Part shown: one piece after another, positions 41,160-49,943 of the stretch
Position numbering within the stretch: the stretch's first letter is position 1
Layout of the letters: every line of letters starts with the position of its first letter
Assembly: GCF_015547515.1 (NCBI RefSeq)
Contig: NZ_JADMVE010000001.1
Location: forward strand, 1 to 64,000
Length of the DNA: 64,000 nucleotides
Direction of reading: 5' to 3'
Source: Eubacterium sp. 1001713B170207_170306_E7
GTDB taxonomy: Bacteria > Bacillota > Clostridia > Eubacteriales > Eubacteriaceae
The notes under the pieces: generated by a model
Told to the model about the DNA's origin: nothing
The model's input: the letters and a program-made list of their open reading frames with translations, nothing else
The model's database searches: none
Translations under genes and position numbers: made by a program

Positions 41160-41894
41160 ATGGAAAAAAAACCTAAAATAGGGGTATTGCCCCTTTATGA
41201 TACAAAACAGGCAAGCAAATGGAACAGCATCTGGATTTTTCCGGGATACTTGGACGGTATTCTGGAGGTGGGAGGCATGCCCTTTGTCCTGCCGCTTTTA
41301 AAGGACGAAGCGGACATCCGCGCGCTTGTGGATGGGTTTGACGGATTTTTATTTACCGGCGGTCAGGATGTGGATCCGGCTCTTTACAACCAGGAAATGA
41401 CAGAGTACTGCAATGAGGTTTCACCGGAACGGGACTATATGGAAGCGATCCTGCTAGATGAAGTCCGGAAACAGGACAAAGCCCTTTTCGGTGTTTGCAG
41501 AGGGCTTCAGTTTTTTAATGTGGCTTTGGGCGGCACCCTTTATCAGGATCTGATCGCGCAGAGAAAAGAAACCAGCCCTGTACAGCATTCTCAGAAAACA
41601 GAGTTTATCTTCCCGGTACACGATATCGAAATTCAGGAAGGCAGCAAGCTGTTTGAAATTATCGGAGAGCGGACAATTCGTGTCAACAGCATGCATCATC
41701 AGGGGATTGCGGAGCTTTCCCCACAGCTGGAGGCAACCGCGCGCGCCAAGGACGGCCTGGTAGAGGCTGTCGAGATACCAGACATGACCTATGGTCTGGC
41801 AATTCAGTGGCATCCTGAGTTTCTGTGGCCAAAGCGCGCCTATGAACGGGATTTGTTTAAAGCCTTTGTGGAGGCGGCAAAAAAGCAGGCATAA
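41160..41894 (+). CDS. Class I glutamine amidotransferase-like hydrolase (PuuD/peptidase C26 family)
   Basis: TTGGAGG before the ATG at 41160 gives 244 residues. The nucleophile Cys is in FGVCRGLQFFN near residue 104, and the His-x-Glu pair is in QWHPEFLWP near residue 217. Together they form the amidase triad of the gamma-glutamyl-GABA hydrolase family. Such enzymes split gamma-glutamyl amides in polyamine breakdown or related routes. No other polyamine genes are nearby, so the substrate is open. Confidence 0.87.
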   Translation: MEKKPKIGVLPLYDTKQASKWNSIWIFPGYLDGILEVGGMPFVLPLLKDEADIRALVDGFDGFLFTGGQDVDPALYNQEMTEYCNEVSPERDYMEAILLDEVRKQDKALFGVCRGLQFFNVALGGTLYQDLIAQRKETSPVQHSQKTEFIFPVHDIEIQEGSKLFEIIGERTIRVNSMHHQGIAELSPQLEATARAKDGLVEAVEIPDMTYGLAIQWHPEFLWPKRAYERDLFKAFVEAAKKQA

Positions 41895-41896
41895 AG

Positions 41897-41930
41897 AAAA
41901 GGACGCATCCGGCAATGGGTGCGTCCTTTT
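41897..41930. terminator. Bidirectional terminator between convergent genes
   Basis: AAAAGGACGCA-CC and GG-TGCGTCCTTTT pair with T-rich flanks on both strands, serving the hydrolase gene and the convergent cell-surface gene. Confidence 0.8.
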
Positions 41931-41933
41931 GAA

Positions 41934-42503
41934 TTAGCGGTTATGTCTTTTGTAAAGAATGCCGATAATAACCGCGGCGATAATGACAATCGCGGCAACG
42001 GCAGCAATGGAAGTTCCGGTGATGGAGGCCGCTGATTTTACGGTGGTAAAATGGACCTCGACAGGATCCTGGAGGTGCTGTCCGGTGGTGGAGGTTAAAT
42101 GGGTATCCACCTTTATAATGTATTCCTGATTGCTCTTCAGGGTATCCTTCGGGTTAATACGGATTGTTCCCCAGTCCTCAGGGTCGATGAGATCATCGGA
42201 CAGAACAATGTCCGCGTCAATCTGCCTGCCCTCACTCCAGAGGGTCACGGCCTTTTCATTGGCGGCTTTTACCGCAGTGTTGACCACATTCTGGTTAAAG
42301 GATACAGAAATTTCTGTAAAGGGCTGTACATCGGTGGCGCCGTCCTGCGGGACGCTGGAGGTCAGGGTCAGGGGACTGCCCACAGCCCCTTCATTGAGCG
42401 CGGGATCGCCGGCTGGCGTTTCGGCCAGAATTGGGCTGAAACCAGACAACAGCAGGAGGGAGAGAATCAGAGTGAGATTTGTTTTAAAAAAGTTATTTTT
42501 CAT
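41934..42503 (-). CDS. Membrane-anchored surface protein with Ig-like (SbsA-type) domain
   Basis: The protein has 189 residues. A signal peptide occupies residues 1-27 (LTLILSLLLLSGFSPILA). A single domain at about 48-155 with SSVPQDGATDVQPFTEISVSF matches the bacterial Ig-like domain of the SbsA/Big_5 type, and a C-terminal helix near 162-183 ends in KRHNR. It is exported and membrane-anchored with the domain outside. There is no LPXTG motif. Partner and role are unknown. Confidence 0.75.
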   Translation of the reverse strand: MKNNFFKTNLTLILSLLLLSGFSPILAETPAGDPALNEGAVGSPLTLTSSVPQDGATDVQPFTEISVSFNQNVVNTAVKAANEKAVTLWSEGRQIDADIVLSDDLIDPEDWGTIRINPKDTLKSNQEYIIKVDTHLTSTTGQHLQDPVEVHFTTVKSAASITGTSIAAVAAIVIIAAVIIGILYKRHNR

Positions 42504-42635
42504 TGTAGCGACTCCTTAATTTTACATAAGCTATTATTACAGTTACCCAAATTTCTTAAATAAAAAACGATTTTCCCGTGTCTGTGTTATAATGGTTCAG
42601 AAAAGCGATGAAAATTTTTAGAAAGGAGCCAGTTT

Positions 42636-43490
42636 TTGAAAAAGGAAAAGAAGAAAAAAAATAAAGGCGAACCGGCAAAGAAGAGCCGCGGTAAGGTTTT
42701 TTTATACATATTGCTGCGTGTTTTAGTCGTTGCGGTGATGATTGCCCAGATCTGGAATCAAAACTGGAACAATGTTTTTCTGTGTGTTCTGACATTGATT
42801 TTGTTTATGATTCCCAGCTTTGTGGACAAGCAGCTCCACATCGAAATGCCGACAACCCTTGAAATTATCATCATATTATTTATCTTTTCAGCAGAAATTT
42901 TAGGTGAGATTCAGGAATATTATTTGATTTTTGACCATTGGGACGCCATGCTGCACACCATAAACGGTTTTCTAATGGCAGCGATTGGGTTTTCGCTGAT
43001 TGATATTTTAAATCAAAATGAAAATTTCAGTATGAGCCTGTCACCGGTTTTTGTGGCGGTCTTTGCGTTTTGTTTTTCAATGACGATCGGCGTGCTCTGG
43101 GAATTTTTTGAGTTTGCCGCCGATTGGTTTTTCCAAACGGATATGCAGAAGGACACCATTATCCAGAGCATCAGCTCGGTGATCTTTAATCCAGAGGGGA
43201 AAAATGTCGCGGTCACCATTCCCATTGAGAGCATCGTTGTTAACGGACAGACCTGGAATTACGGCGGCTATATTGACATTGGGCTCATCGATACCATGTC
43301 CGACCTGTTTGTTAATTTTATCGGCGCGGTGGTCTTTTCAATTTTTGGCCTGTTTTATATCAAAGGCCGTGGAAAAGGGACCTTTGTCAAACGCTTTATG
43401 CCAAAGCTCAAGAAGAAACAGTCGAGAGAGAATATGGAAGCGGAGGATTCCGAAAGTTTGAATATTTCGGGGTCTGGCCCCAAGGAGTAA
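42636..43490 (+). CDS. YjdF-like (DUF2238-type) integral membrane protein
   Basis: GAAAGGAG at 42621-42628 points to the TTG start at 42636, giving 284 residues. Helices lie at about 30-50, 55-70, 78-95, 115-130, 138-160 and 235-255. The segments FDHWDAMLHTINGFL and GVLWEFFEFAADW are typical of the YjdF/DUF2238 membrane family. Function is not established. The N- and C-terminal ends are highly charged and cytosolic. It is divergent from the surface protein gene. Confidence 0.75.
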   Translation: MKKEKKKKNKGEPAKKSRGKVFLYILLRVLVVAVMIAQIWNQNWNNVFLCVLTLILFMIPSFVDKQLHIEMPTTLEIIIILFIFSAEILGEIQEYYLIFDHWDAMLHTINGFLMAAIGFSLIDILNQNENFSMSLSPVFVAVFAFCFSMTIGVLWEFFEFAADWFFQTDMQKDTIIQSISSVIFNPEGKNVAVTIPIESIVVNGQTWNYGGYIDIGLIDTMSDLFVNFIGAVVFSIFGLFYIKGRGKGTFVKRFMPKLKKKQSRENMEAEDSESLNISGSGPKE

Positions 43491-43496
43491 GCAGAA

Positions 43497-43526
43497 GAGA
43501 CGTCGTGAAAAGCGGCGTCTCCTTTT
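43497..43526 (+). terminator. Terminator of the YjdF-like gene
   Basis: GAGACGTCG pairs with CGGCGTCTC (one G-T pair) around a 7-base loop, followed by CTTTT. Confidence 0.7.
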
Positions 43527-43577
43527 GTATTCTGTGGGACTCTGGGGCTTTTACAGCCAACTTGTTAATAAAATAAC

Positions 43578-43606
43578 TTGACAATTATGGAGGGAAATGT
43601 TATCAT
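43578..43606 (+). promoter_or_regulatory. Promoter of the YtaF/MntP-like gene
   Basis: TTGACA (43578-43583), 17 bases, TATCAT (43601-43606), about 15 bases before the first helix of the leader. Confidence 0.7.
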
Positions 43607-43612
43607 TATTGA

Positions 43613-43768
43613 CAGTTAATGAAAACGTTTTTGAAACGCAGGATATAAGGTGGGATCAAGGGGGATACCATCTTCGGAAATGATATCTGAATGAACGTTT
43701 TCTTAATGGGGAAAATGAAGGGGAGTTAGATACCTGGTACAAGGGGGTACCAGGTATCTTTGTTTTTT
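43613..43768 (+). ncRNA. Structured leader RNA of the YtaF/MntP-like gene (candidate riboswitch)
   Basis: GAAAACGTT (43621-43629) pairs perfectly with AACGTTTTC (43694-43702), closing a domain with a purine-rich internal strand (43630-43662) and a hairpin GGATACCAT/ATGATATCT (43663-43671 with 43680-43688, UUCG-like loop). A terminator follows at 43728-43765. The arm AGATACC of the terminator can alternatively pair with GATATCT of the hairpin. I do not see the GGGGAGUA/CAACAUACC pattern of the manganese yybP-ykoY class inside the closed domain, and I cannot assign the element. Confidence 0.62.
43728..43768 (+). terminator. Leader terminator ahead of the YtaF/MntP-like gene
   Basis: AGATACCTGGTAC and GTACCAGGTATCT form a perfect 13-base stem with a 6-base loop, followed by TTGTTTTTT. 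The next start codon is 93 bases downstream with no clear promoter between. Confidence 0.85.
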
Positions 43769-43860
43769 GATAAAATTTACCAGAGGACAACGATAATTCA
43801 CAGGGCTGAAAAGGTATAATATAAAAAGAACGTATAAAACTAAACAGGGAGCATGATAAA

Positions 43861-44475
43861 ATGCTTGTTTTAATGGTATCCGCTTTATTATTCAGCCTTT
43901 CCTCCAACCTTGACAATATTGTTGTGGGCCTGGCTTTTGGCATAAAAAAAATTCATCTCGACGCCCTCTCCAACCTGATCGTGGCGGTGATCACCACGAC
44001 AGGGACTGTCATCGCCATGCTGTTTGGCCGGTGGCTGTCGGGCTATATCCCAGAACGGATGGGCAATTATCTGGGCGCCGGGATTATTATGCTGCTGGGC
44101 TTTTATTTTGTCATACAGGGGTGTGTCAAGCTCTTAAAAGAGAAAAAATCAGGCACCTATGCCATGAAAAGCACCAATGAGATGGCAGAAAAAATGGATG
44201 CGTCGGTTCACGATAAAGCCCATATCCAGTACCGCGAAATTGTAGTGGTTGCACTTGGGCTGACTTTTAACAATCTGGGCACAGGAATAGCGGCCAGCAT
44301 TACCGGTGTCAGCATCCGCTTAACGGCAGTGTGTACCTTTGTGATCAGTCTTGCCGCCTTATGGTCGGGCGCCCGCCTTGGAGGGCGTGTGGTAGGACCG
44401 CTTTTGGGGGATTACGCGCCCGTTGTTTCCGGTGTTTTGCTGGTGGTCTTAGGCCTCGTTGAAATGTTTTGGTAA
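43861..44475 (+). CDS. YtaF/MntP-like membrane protein
   Basis: The 204-residue protein has six hydrophobic helices in two related halves. The first helix carries SLSSNLDNIVVGLAFGIKKI and the fourth LTFNNLGTGIAASITG, the paired acidic/Asn motifs of the MntP/YtaF superfamily. MntP exports manganese. YtaF is a sporulation-linked relative of unknown activity. The leader with a terminator suggests control by a ligand, perhaps a metal ion. GGGAGCATG gives a ribosome site a little before the ATG. Confidence 0.78.
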   Translation: MLVLMVSALLFSLSSNLDNIVVGLAFGIKKIHLDALSNLIVAVITTTGTVIAMLFGRWLSGYIPERMGNYLGAGIIMLLGFYFVIQGCVKLLKEKKSGTYAMKSTNEMAEKMDASVHDKAHIQYREIVVVALGLTFNNLGTGIAASITGVSIRLTAVCTFVISLAALWSGARLGGRVVGPLLGDYAPVVSGVLLVVLGLVEMFW

Positions 44476-44490
44476 ATATGAAGAAACCCC

Positions 44491-44519
44491 TTGTTATTTC
44501 TCAGCACATAGGATAGAAT
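44491..44519 (+). promoter_or_regulatory. Promoter of the thiamine operon
   Basis: TTGTTA (44491-44496), 17 bases, TAGAAT (44514-44519), about 20 bases before the TPP aptamer. Confidence 0.6.
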
Positions 44520-44537
44520 AAGAAAGACAAATGAGTT

Positions 44538-44622
44538 GATGCCCGGGGAGCTTTTGCTGAGATTGGATTAAATCCTAAACCCGTTTTACCTGATGCGGTG
44601 TAACGCCGCCGTAGGGAGGACA
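44538..44622 (+). ncRNA. TPP riboswitch
   Basis: CCCGGGGAGC-TTTT-GCTGAGA, then AAACCCG, ACCTGAT, a GCGG/CCGC hairpin and GTAGGGA form the THI box in the right order. It lies just before thiC and is followed by a terminator hairpin at 44636-44661. Confidence 0.93.
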
Positions 44623-44635
44623 AGTTGAGCTAAGC

Positions 44636-44661
44636 AGCGTACCCGTGGGTGCGCTTTTTTT
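44636..44661 (+). terminator. TPP-riboswitch-controlled terminator ahead of thiC
   Basis: AGCGTACCC and GGGTGCGCT pair with a two-base loop and are followed by seven T, 32 bases before thiC. Confidence 0.85.
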
Positions 44662-44692
44662 GTTGAAAAACTGAAAAAGTTAAGGAGAAAAT

Positions 44693-46027
44693 ATGGAGCT
44701 GTACACAACTCAAATGGATGCCGCGCGCCGAGGCATTGAAACCGAAGCGATGAAGCGTGTCGCGGAATATGAAAACATGCCCTTAGATACTTTAATGGGC
44801 CTGGTGGCAAAGGGACAGGTCGCCATACCTGCCAATAAAAATCACCGCTGCTTAACCCCCTATGGGGTCGGCAGCGCGTTGAAAACAAAGATCAATGTCA
44901 ATCTTGGAACCTCCAGAGACTGCCTGAATCTGGATGTGGAAATGGAAAAGGTAAAAAGCGCGGTTGACATGGGCGCAGAGGCCATCATGGACCTGAGCTC
45001 CTTCGGCGATACGCGTAAGTTCAGACGCAGGCTGACCGAAAGCTGTCCGGCCATGCTTGGTACCGTGCCGATCTACGACGCCGTGGTTTATTACAATAAG
45101 CCACTTCAGGAAATTACGTCCCAGGAATGGATTGACATTGTGCGCATGCACGCAGAGGATGGCGTTGATTTTCTGACGCTGCATTGTGGAATCAACCGTT
45201 CGACAGCCGACCGCTTTAAGAACAACGGCCGTCTGATGAACATTGTATCCCGCGGGGGATCGTTAATTTTTGCCTGGATGGAAATGACCGGCAATGAAAA
45301 CCCATTCTTTGAGTTTTATGATGAAATCCTGGAAATCTGCCAGGAACACGATGTCACCATCAGTCTTGGCGATGCCTGCCGTCCGGGCTGTATTGCGGAC
45401 GCCGGAGATATTTCACAGATTTCGGAGCTGGTAACCCTTGGAGAACTGACACAGCGCGCCTGGGATAAAAATGTCCAGATCATTGTTGAGGGACCAGGCC
45501 ATATGCCCCTCAACCAGATTCAGGCCAATATGGAAATCCAGCAGACCATCTGCAAGGGCGCGCCCTTCTATGTGCTGGGACCTCTGGTGACAGACATCGC
45601 GCCGGGTTACGACCACATTACCTCAGCCATTGGCGGGGCCATTGCAGCAACCTATGGAGCTTCTTTCCTGTGCTATGTTACGCCTGCCGAGCATTTAAGA
45701 CTGCCGGATGTCGATGACGTTAAGGAAGGCATCATCGCTTCAAAAATTGCGGCCCATGCGGCCGATATCGCCAAAGGACTGCCGGGAGCCGCGGATTGGG
45801 ATTACCAGATGGGAGTTGCCAGACGTGAGCTTAACTGGGATAAGATGTTTGACTTGGCCATTGACCCCGAAAAGGCAAGGCGTTACCGCGCAGAGTCGAC
45901 ACCCGAAAATCAGGATACCTGTACCATGTGCGGCAAAATGTGCTCAGTGAGAAATATGAACAAGGTCTTAAACGGTGAGCATGTGGATATTATGGAAGAT
46001 GCGCAGGAGTGCCCTTCCGGTAAATAA
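44693..46027 (+). CDS. thiC: Phosphomethylpyrimidine synthase ThiC
   Basis: The 444-residue protein is the expected length for clostridial ThiC. It contains NLGTSRDC near residue 66, [13 protein letters not shown] near 98, GDACRPGC near 224 and [10 protein letters not shown] near 265. The C-terminal cluster motif CTMCGKMC near residue 404 holds the [4Fe-4S] that activates SAM. ThiC rearranges aminoimidazole ribotide into the thiamine pyrimidine. TPP riboswitch control supports the call. Confidence 0.95.
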   Translation: MELYTTQMDAARRGIETEAMKRVAEYENMPLDTLMGLVAKGQVAIPANKNHRCLTPYGVGSALKTKINVNLGTSRDCLNLDVEMEKVKSAVDMGAEAIMDLSSFGDTRKFRRRLTESCPAMLGTVPIYDAVVYYNKPLQEITSQEWIDIVRMHAEDGVDFLTLHCGINRSTADRFKNNGRLMNIVSRGGSLIFAWMEMTGNENPFFEFYDEILEICQEHDVTISLGDACRPGCIADAGDISQISELVTLGELTQRAWDKNVQIIVEGPGHMPLNQIQANMEIQQTICKGAPFYVLGPLVTDIAPGYDHITSAIGGAIAATYGASFLCYVTPAEHLRLPDVDDVKEGIIASKIAAHAADIAKGLPGAADWDYQMGVARRELNWDKMFDLAIDPEKARRYRAESTPENQDTCTMCGKMCSVRNMNKVLNGEHVDIMEDAQECPSGK

Positions 46028-46100
46028 ACAGCGTACGCAGGTGACTGGCGCGGCTTGAAAGGCCAGCCGGCATCTGCGTTTTAATTTTAAAGGAGAAAAG

Positions 46101-46946
46101 ATGATCCGATTAAACGAAAATTTTGTTGATATTTTTGAAAACACCCGAAAAAACCCTCAGCTGGTCCACAATATTACCAATTATGTCACGGTCAACGACT
46201 GTGCGAATATTCTTTTGGCCATGGGTTCGTCCCCGATCATGGCAGATGACATAGAAGAGGTGGAGGAAATCACCACAATTTGCAGCGCTTTAGTGATCAA
46301 TATTGGCACGCTGAACAGCCGGACAGTTGAATCCATGATTGCGGCGGGGAAAAAGGCCAATGCGCTGGGACATCCTGTGGTACTGGACCCCGTGGGGGCC
46401 GGCGCGTCCAAGCTGAGAACTGAAACCACACACCGCCTACTCAAGGAAGTGAATTTTTCCGTTATCCGTGGCAATATCTCGGAAATTAAAACGGTCTATG
46501 CCGGAGCCGGCACAACAAGGGGCGTGGATGCGGATGTGAAAGACACAGTGACCGATGAAACCCTGGACGCGACCGTTGCTCTGGCCAAAGAGCTGTCGGA
46601 AAGAACCGGCGCGGTCATTGCCATTACCGGCGCTATGGATCTTATCACGGATTCGGAAAAAGCTTATGTGGTAAAAAACGGACACCGGGATATGTCCAGG
46701 ATCACCGGTACGGGCTGTATGCTCAGCGCCATGACCGCAGCCTATGCGGCAGCCAACCCAGACAGTGTTTTGGAAGCGGTGGTATGCGCTGTGGCCAGTA
46801 TGGGGATTGCGGGCGAGCTGGCTTCACGTCAGGTTACGAATAATCAGCTGGGGACAGGAAGCCTGAGAACTTTTATCATGGATAATGTGAGCACCATGAC
46901 AGGCAATACCATCGAAACCTATGCAAAAATTACCTTGATTCCGTAA
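46101..46946 (+). CDS. thiM: Hydroxyethylthiazole kinase
   Basis: The 281-residue protein has the ThiM signatures LVHNITNYVTVNDCAN near residue 21 and the catalytic GTGCMLSAM near residue 205 in a ribokinase-like fold. It phosphorylates the salvaged thiazole so that ThiE can join it to pyrimidine. There is no thiG, thiF or thiH here, so the cell may rely on thiazole salvage or have these genes elsewhere. AAAGGAG precedes the ATG. Confidence 0.94.
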   Translation: MIRLNENFVDIFENTRKNPQLVHNITNYVTVNDCANILLAMGSSPIMADDIEEVEEITTICSALVINIGTLNSRTVESMIAAGKKANALGHPVVLDPVGAGASKLRTETTHRLLKEVNFSVIRGNISEIKTVYAGAGTTRGVDADVKDTVTDETLDATVALAKELSERTGAVIAITGAMDLITDSEKAYVVKNGHRDMSRITGTGCMLSAMTAAYAAANPDSVLEAVVCAVASMGIAGELASRQVTNNQLGTGSLRTFIMDNVSTMTGNTIETYAKITLIP

Positions 46947-47044
46947 GGTGAAAAAGCTAAAATAATGTTATAAAATATCTCAATCGGGTATAAAACAAAC
47001 AGGAAAAGTGAAAGCTAAGATTTGATTGTCAAATTAGGAGAATT

Positions 47045-47698
47045 ATGAAAAACAATGTAAAAAAAGAAGATATGCTGCTCTATATCGTCACGGACCGTTC
47101 GTGGCTTGGTGAAAGTACCCTTAAGGAAGAGGTTCAGGCCGCGATAGAGGGCGGCGCGACCTTTCTTCAGATCAGGGAAAAGGATATGGCGCGCCAGGAT
47201 TTTGTCAGTGAAGCCCGGAGCCTGAAGGCGTTGGCAGAGGCAGCGGGCATTCCCTATGTGATCAATGATGATGTGGAGATCGCTTTGGAGGTGGACGCAG
47301 ATGGCGTCCACATTGGTCAGAGCGATGGTGCTGTGGCCGAGACCCGGAAGAAAATCGGCCCAGATAAGATTTTAGGCGTGTCCGCCCAGACGCTGGAGCA
47401 GGCTTTGGCGGCAGAAAAAGACGGCGCGGATTACCTTGGTGTGGGTGCGGTTTTTTCAACGTCTACAAAGACTGACGCGAAGGCGGTTTCTTTTGAGACG
47501 CTCAAAAGCATTTGTGACCGTGTGGAAATTCCAGTGGTGGCCATCGGTGGTATCAGCGAGGAAAACCTGTTGGCGCTTTCCGGCTCAAATGTCGACGGCG
47601 TCGCGGTGATTTCGGCTGTGTTTGCCCAGCCGGATACGCGGGCTGCGGCACAAAGAATTCGAAAATTATCTGAAAAGATGGTGAAATCAAATGATTAA
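47045..47698 (+). CDS. thiE: Thiamine-phosphate synthase
   Basis: The 217-residue protein is a TIM barrel with the ThiE features LLYIVTDRSWLG, GATFLQIREKDM near residue 39, INDDVEIALEVDADGVHIGQ near 74-93, and VVAIGGI with the phosphate-binding C-terminus. It condenses hydroxymethylpyrimidine pyrophosphate with thiazole phosphate. TAGGAG lies before the ATG and the stop overlaps thiD by eight bases, coupling the two. Confidence 0.95.
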   Translation: MKNNVKKEDMLLYIVTDRSWLGESTLKEEVQAAIEGGATFLQIREKDMARQDFVSEARSLKALAEAAGIPYVINDDVEIALEVDADGVHIGQSDGAVAETRKKIGPDKILGVSAQTLEQALAAEKDGADYLGVGAVFSTSTKTDAKAVSFETLKSICDRVEIPVVAIGGISEENLLALSGSNVDGVAVISAVFAQPDTRAAAQRIRKLSEKMVKSND

Positions 47699-48476
47699 GG
47701 CATTGACAATTGCAGGCTCCGATTGCAGCGGAGGCGCGGGGATACAGGCAGATCTCAAAACCTTTGCGGCTTATGGTGTTTACGGCATGAGTGTGATCAC
47801 TGCCATAACGGCGCAGAATACCACTGGAGTATTCAGAGTAGAGGATATTTCTGAAAAAATGGTGGAAGCTCAGATGGATGCAGTCTTTACAGACATTGTG
47901 CCGGATGCGGTAAAGATCGGTATGGTTTCTTCAGAAGCCATTATTCATGCCATTTCTAAAAAGCTGAGAGAATATACCCCTGAAAATATTGTGCTGGACC
48001 CGGTGATGGTCGCCACCAGCGGTGACGTCCTTTTTGACAGAGAAGCCCAGTCGGTTTTGATTAACGACCTGATGCCGCTGGCAGATCTGATCACCCCGAA
48101 TATTTCAGAAGCCGAGATTTTATCGGGTATTCCCATTAAATCTAAAAATGACATGATCCGTGCCGCCCGCGATATCGCCGGCTACTATAAAGGCGCAATA
48201 TTGGTAAAGGGCGGGCATTTGGAAGACCGTGCGGATGATTTGTTTTATTATGAAGGCTTTGGCTATTGGCTGCCCGAAGAAAAGGTGGATAACCCCAATA
48301 CCCACGGTACAGGCTGCACGCTGTCCTCTGCCATCGCCGCGAATCTGGCAAAGGGCGATACCATGATGGACGCGGTTAAAAACGCAAAGGCTTATGTGCA
48401 TGGCGCAATCCTGGATGGCCTTGACCTTGGAAAAGGAAACGGACCACTGAACCATTTGTATCAGCAGAAAAATTAA
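47691..48476 (+). CDS. thiD: Hydroxymethylpyrimidine (phosphate) kinase
   Basis: The 261-residue protein has the ribokinase-fold ThiD motifs IAGSDCSGGAGIQADLKTF near residue 7 and NTHGTGCTLSSAIAANLA near residue 203, with the anion-hole GTGC and catalytic residue. It phosphorylates hydroxymethylpyrimidine twice to supply ThiE. It is the last gene of the thiamine operon; the operator-like hairpin at 48485-48501 with following T also looks able to end this transcript. Confidence 0.94.
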   Translation: MIKALTIAGSDCSGGAGIQADLKTFAAYGVYGMSVITAITAQNTTGVFRVEDISEKMVEAQMDAVFTDIVPDAVKIGMVSSEAIIHAISKKLREYTPENIVLDPVMVATSGDVLFDREAQSVLINDLMPLADLITPNISEAEILSGIPIKSKNDMIRAARDIAGYYKGAILVKGGHLEDRADDLFYYEGFGYWLPEEKVDNPNTHGTGCTLSSAIAANLAKGDTMMDAVKNAKAYVHGAILDGLDLGKGNGPLNHLYQQKN

Positions 48477-48484
48477 TTTCATTT

Positions 48485-48501
48485 AACCCCCTTAGGGGGT
48501 T
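48485..48501. promoter_or_regulatory. CsoR-type operator, upstream copy
   Basis: AACCCCC-TTA-GGGGGTT is a near-perfect dyad of the G-tract type bound by CsoR/RcnR-family tetramers. It ends 12 bases before the -35 element. Followed by TTTTCTT, it may double as the thiD terminator. Confidence 0.75.
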
Positions 48502-48513
48502 TTCTTAATTTGC

Positions 48514-48542
48514 TTGTAAAATCGGTGGAAGGGTGCTATACT
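48514..48542 (+). promoter_or_regulatory. Promoter of the MATE-csoR operon
   Basis: TTGTAA (48514-48519), 17 bases, TATACT (48537-48542), flanked on both sides by the G-tract dyads. Confidence 0.65.
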
Positions 48543-48547
48543 GAAAA

Positions 48548-48566
48548 TAACCCCCATAGGGGGTTA
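48548..48566. promoter_or_regulatory. CsoR-type operator overlapping the transcription start
   Basis: TAACCCCCATAGGGGGTTA is a 19-base dyad with a three-base centre, just after the -10, so repressor binding would block initiation. Its centre is 64 bases from the upstream copy. Confidence 0.8.
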
Positions 48567-48578
48567 TGGAGGTGCAGC

Positions 48579-48761
48579 ATGTTTCATTTGAAAATGAACA
48601 AAAACGACCTGAAGGTCATTGGTGTATTGGCGCTGCCCGTGGTGGTGGAGACCATTCTGCAAACACTGCTGGGAACGGTCGACACCTTTTTTGCAGGACA
48701 AATTTCAGACGATGCCATCGCGGCAGTCGGTGTAACCAACCTGATTGTTAATATCTTTATT
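48579..48761 (+). other. Start-site note: N-terminus of the MATE transporter
   Basis: GGAGGTG at 48568-48574 fixes the ATG at 48579 as the start. The frame is open back to 48510, but that start would lie inside the promoter and be read through the operator. Residues 1-61 cover the first helix and the FAGQISDDAIAAVG motif. Confidence 0.6.
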
Positions 48762-49907
48762 GCGCTTTTTACAGCGGTCAGTGTGGGCACGCTGGCGGTT
48801 ATCGGCAGATATGTGGGGCGCGGCGATATGGAAAGCGGCAACCGGGCGCTTCAGCAGTCGGTTTTGCTCAGCCTGTTTATTGGCGTCAGTGTCGGTTTGA
48901 TGAACCTGGTCTTTTACAGGCCTATTCTCAAAGTTTCGGGCGCCGGCGAGGGCATTTTGGATTATGCGGTACCATATTATATGGTGGTGGTGGTGCCCAT
49001 TGTGTTTTTATGCCTGTCACTGGTTTTATCCAGCTGCCTGAGGGCCACAAAGGATAATGTTACCCCTATGGTGGCAACAGGAATCGCCAATGTCCTGAAT
49101 ATTTTTTTGAATGTTTTTTTCATCAGGCTTGGTTTCGGCATTGCGGGGCTGGCGCTGGCGACTACGCTGTCACGGGTCTTTGGCGTGGCTTTGCTGGCAG
49201 CGCGCCTGGTAAAGGGGAATGGTTTTTTAAGGCTGCCGCTTAAGGGCTGGGTTCTTGACGCAGAAATGCTCCGGTCAATTTTACGCATTGGTATCCCAGC
49301 CGGCGGTGAAAAGCTGATCATGCGCGCCGGTCAGCTGGTATACGGCGCCATGATCCTGTCCATCGGCGCAGACGCCTATGTGGCGCATAATATCGCAGGC
49401 ACCATTGAAAACTACACCTATATTCCTTCCATGGGATTTGGGGTGGCGGCGGCAACGCTGGTCGGCATTGGACTTGGAGAAAACAACCCGGAGAAGGCCC
49501 GCCGTATGGCGCTGGCCTCAAACACGCTTTCCACCATTTTCATGGTGCTGATGGGCGTGGTGATCTTCATCTTTGCGCCGTTTTTTGCGGCGGCCTTCAC
49601 ACAAACGCCGGAGGTGCAGACGCTTGCGGTAACGGTTTTGCGGATGATTGCGCTTTTTCAGCCCTGCAGCGCCTTAACCCAGGTGATTGAAAGCGCTTTA
49701 CAGGGGGCTGGCGACACGCGCTATCCCATGCTTCTGACACTGTTTGGGATCTGGGGCATTCGGGTCTGTGTCGGTTATTTTCTTGGTGTTGTGTGCGGCT
49801 TTGGACTGGTGGGGGTGTGGACCGCCTATATTCTCGATATTACAGTGCGAGGTTTTTTACTGCTGCGGCGTTTTAATGGTGGTAAATGGCAGATGGTTGC
49901 TATATAA
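48579..49907 (+). CDS. MATE-family efflux transporter under CsoR-type control
   Basis: The 442-residue protein has twelve hydrophobic helices in two MATE halves. The first begins with VIGVLALPVVVETILQTLLG and DTFFAGQISDDAIAAVG, the second with LRIGIPAGGEKLIMRAGQL. MATE proteins export organic cations or drugs with sodium or protons. The gene is followed 36 bases later by a CsoR-family repressor and is preceded by two G-tract operators, which implies induction by a metal or reactive thiol-like signal. That is unusual for a MATE gene. Its cargo could be a metal complex or a metal-linked toxin. Confidence 0.88.
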   Translation: MFHLKMNKNDLKVIGVLALPVVVETILQTLLGTVDTFFAGQISDDAIAAVGVTNLIVNIFIALFTAVSVGTLAVIGRYVGRGDMESGNRALQQSVLLSLFIGVSVGLMNLVFYRPILKVSGAGEGILDYAVPYYMVVVVPIVFLCLSLVLSSCLRATKDNVTPMVATGIANVLNIFLNVFFIRLGFGIAGLALATTLSRVFGVALLAARLVKGNGFLRLPLKGWVLDAEMLRSILRIGIPAGGEKLIMRAGQLVYGAMILSIGADAYVAHNIAGTIENYTYIPSMGFGVAAATLVGIGLGENNPEKARRMALASNTLSTIFMVLMGVVIFIFAPFFAAAFTQTPEVQTLAVTVLRMIALFQPCSALTQVIESALQGAGDTRYPMLLTLFGIWGIRVCVGYFLGVVCGFGLVGVWTAYILDITVRGFLLLRRFNGGKWQMVAI

Positions 49908-49943
49908 TACAAGTAAAAGAACAAGGTGAACAGGAGAAATAAA

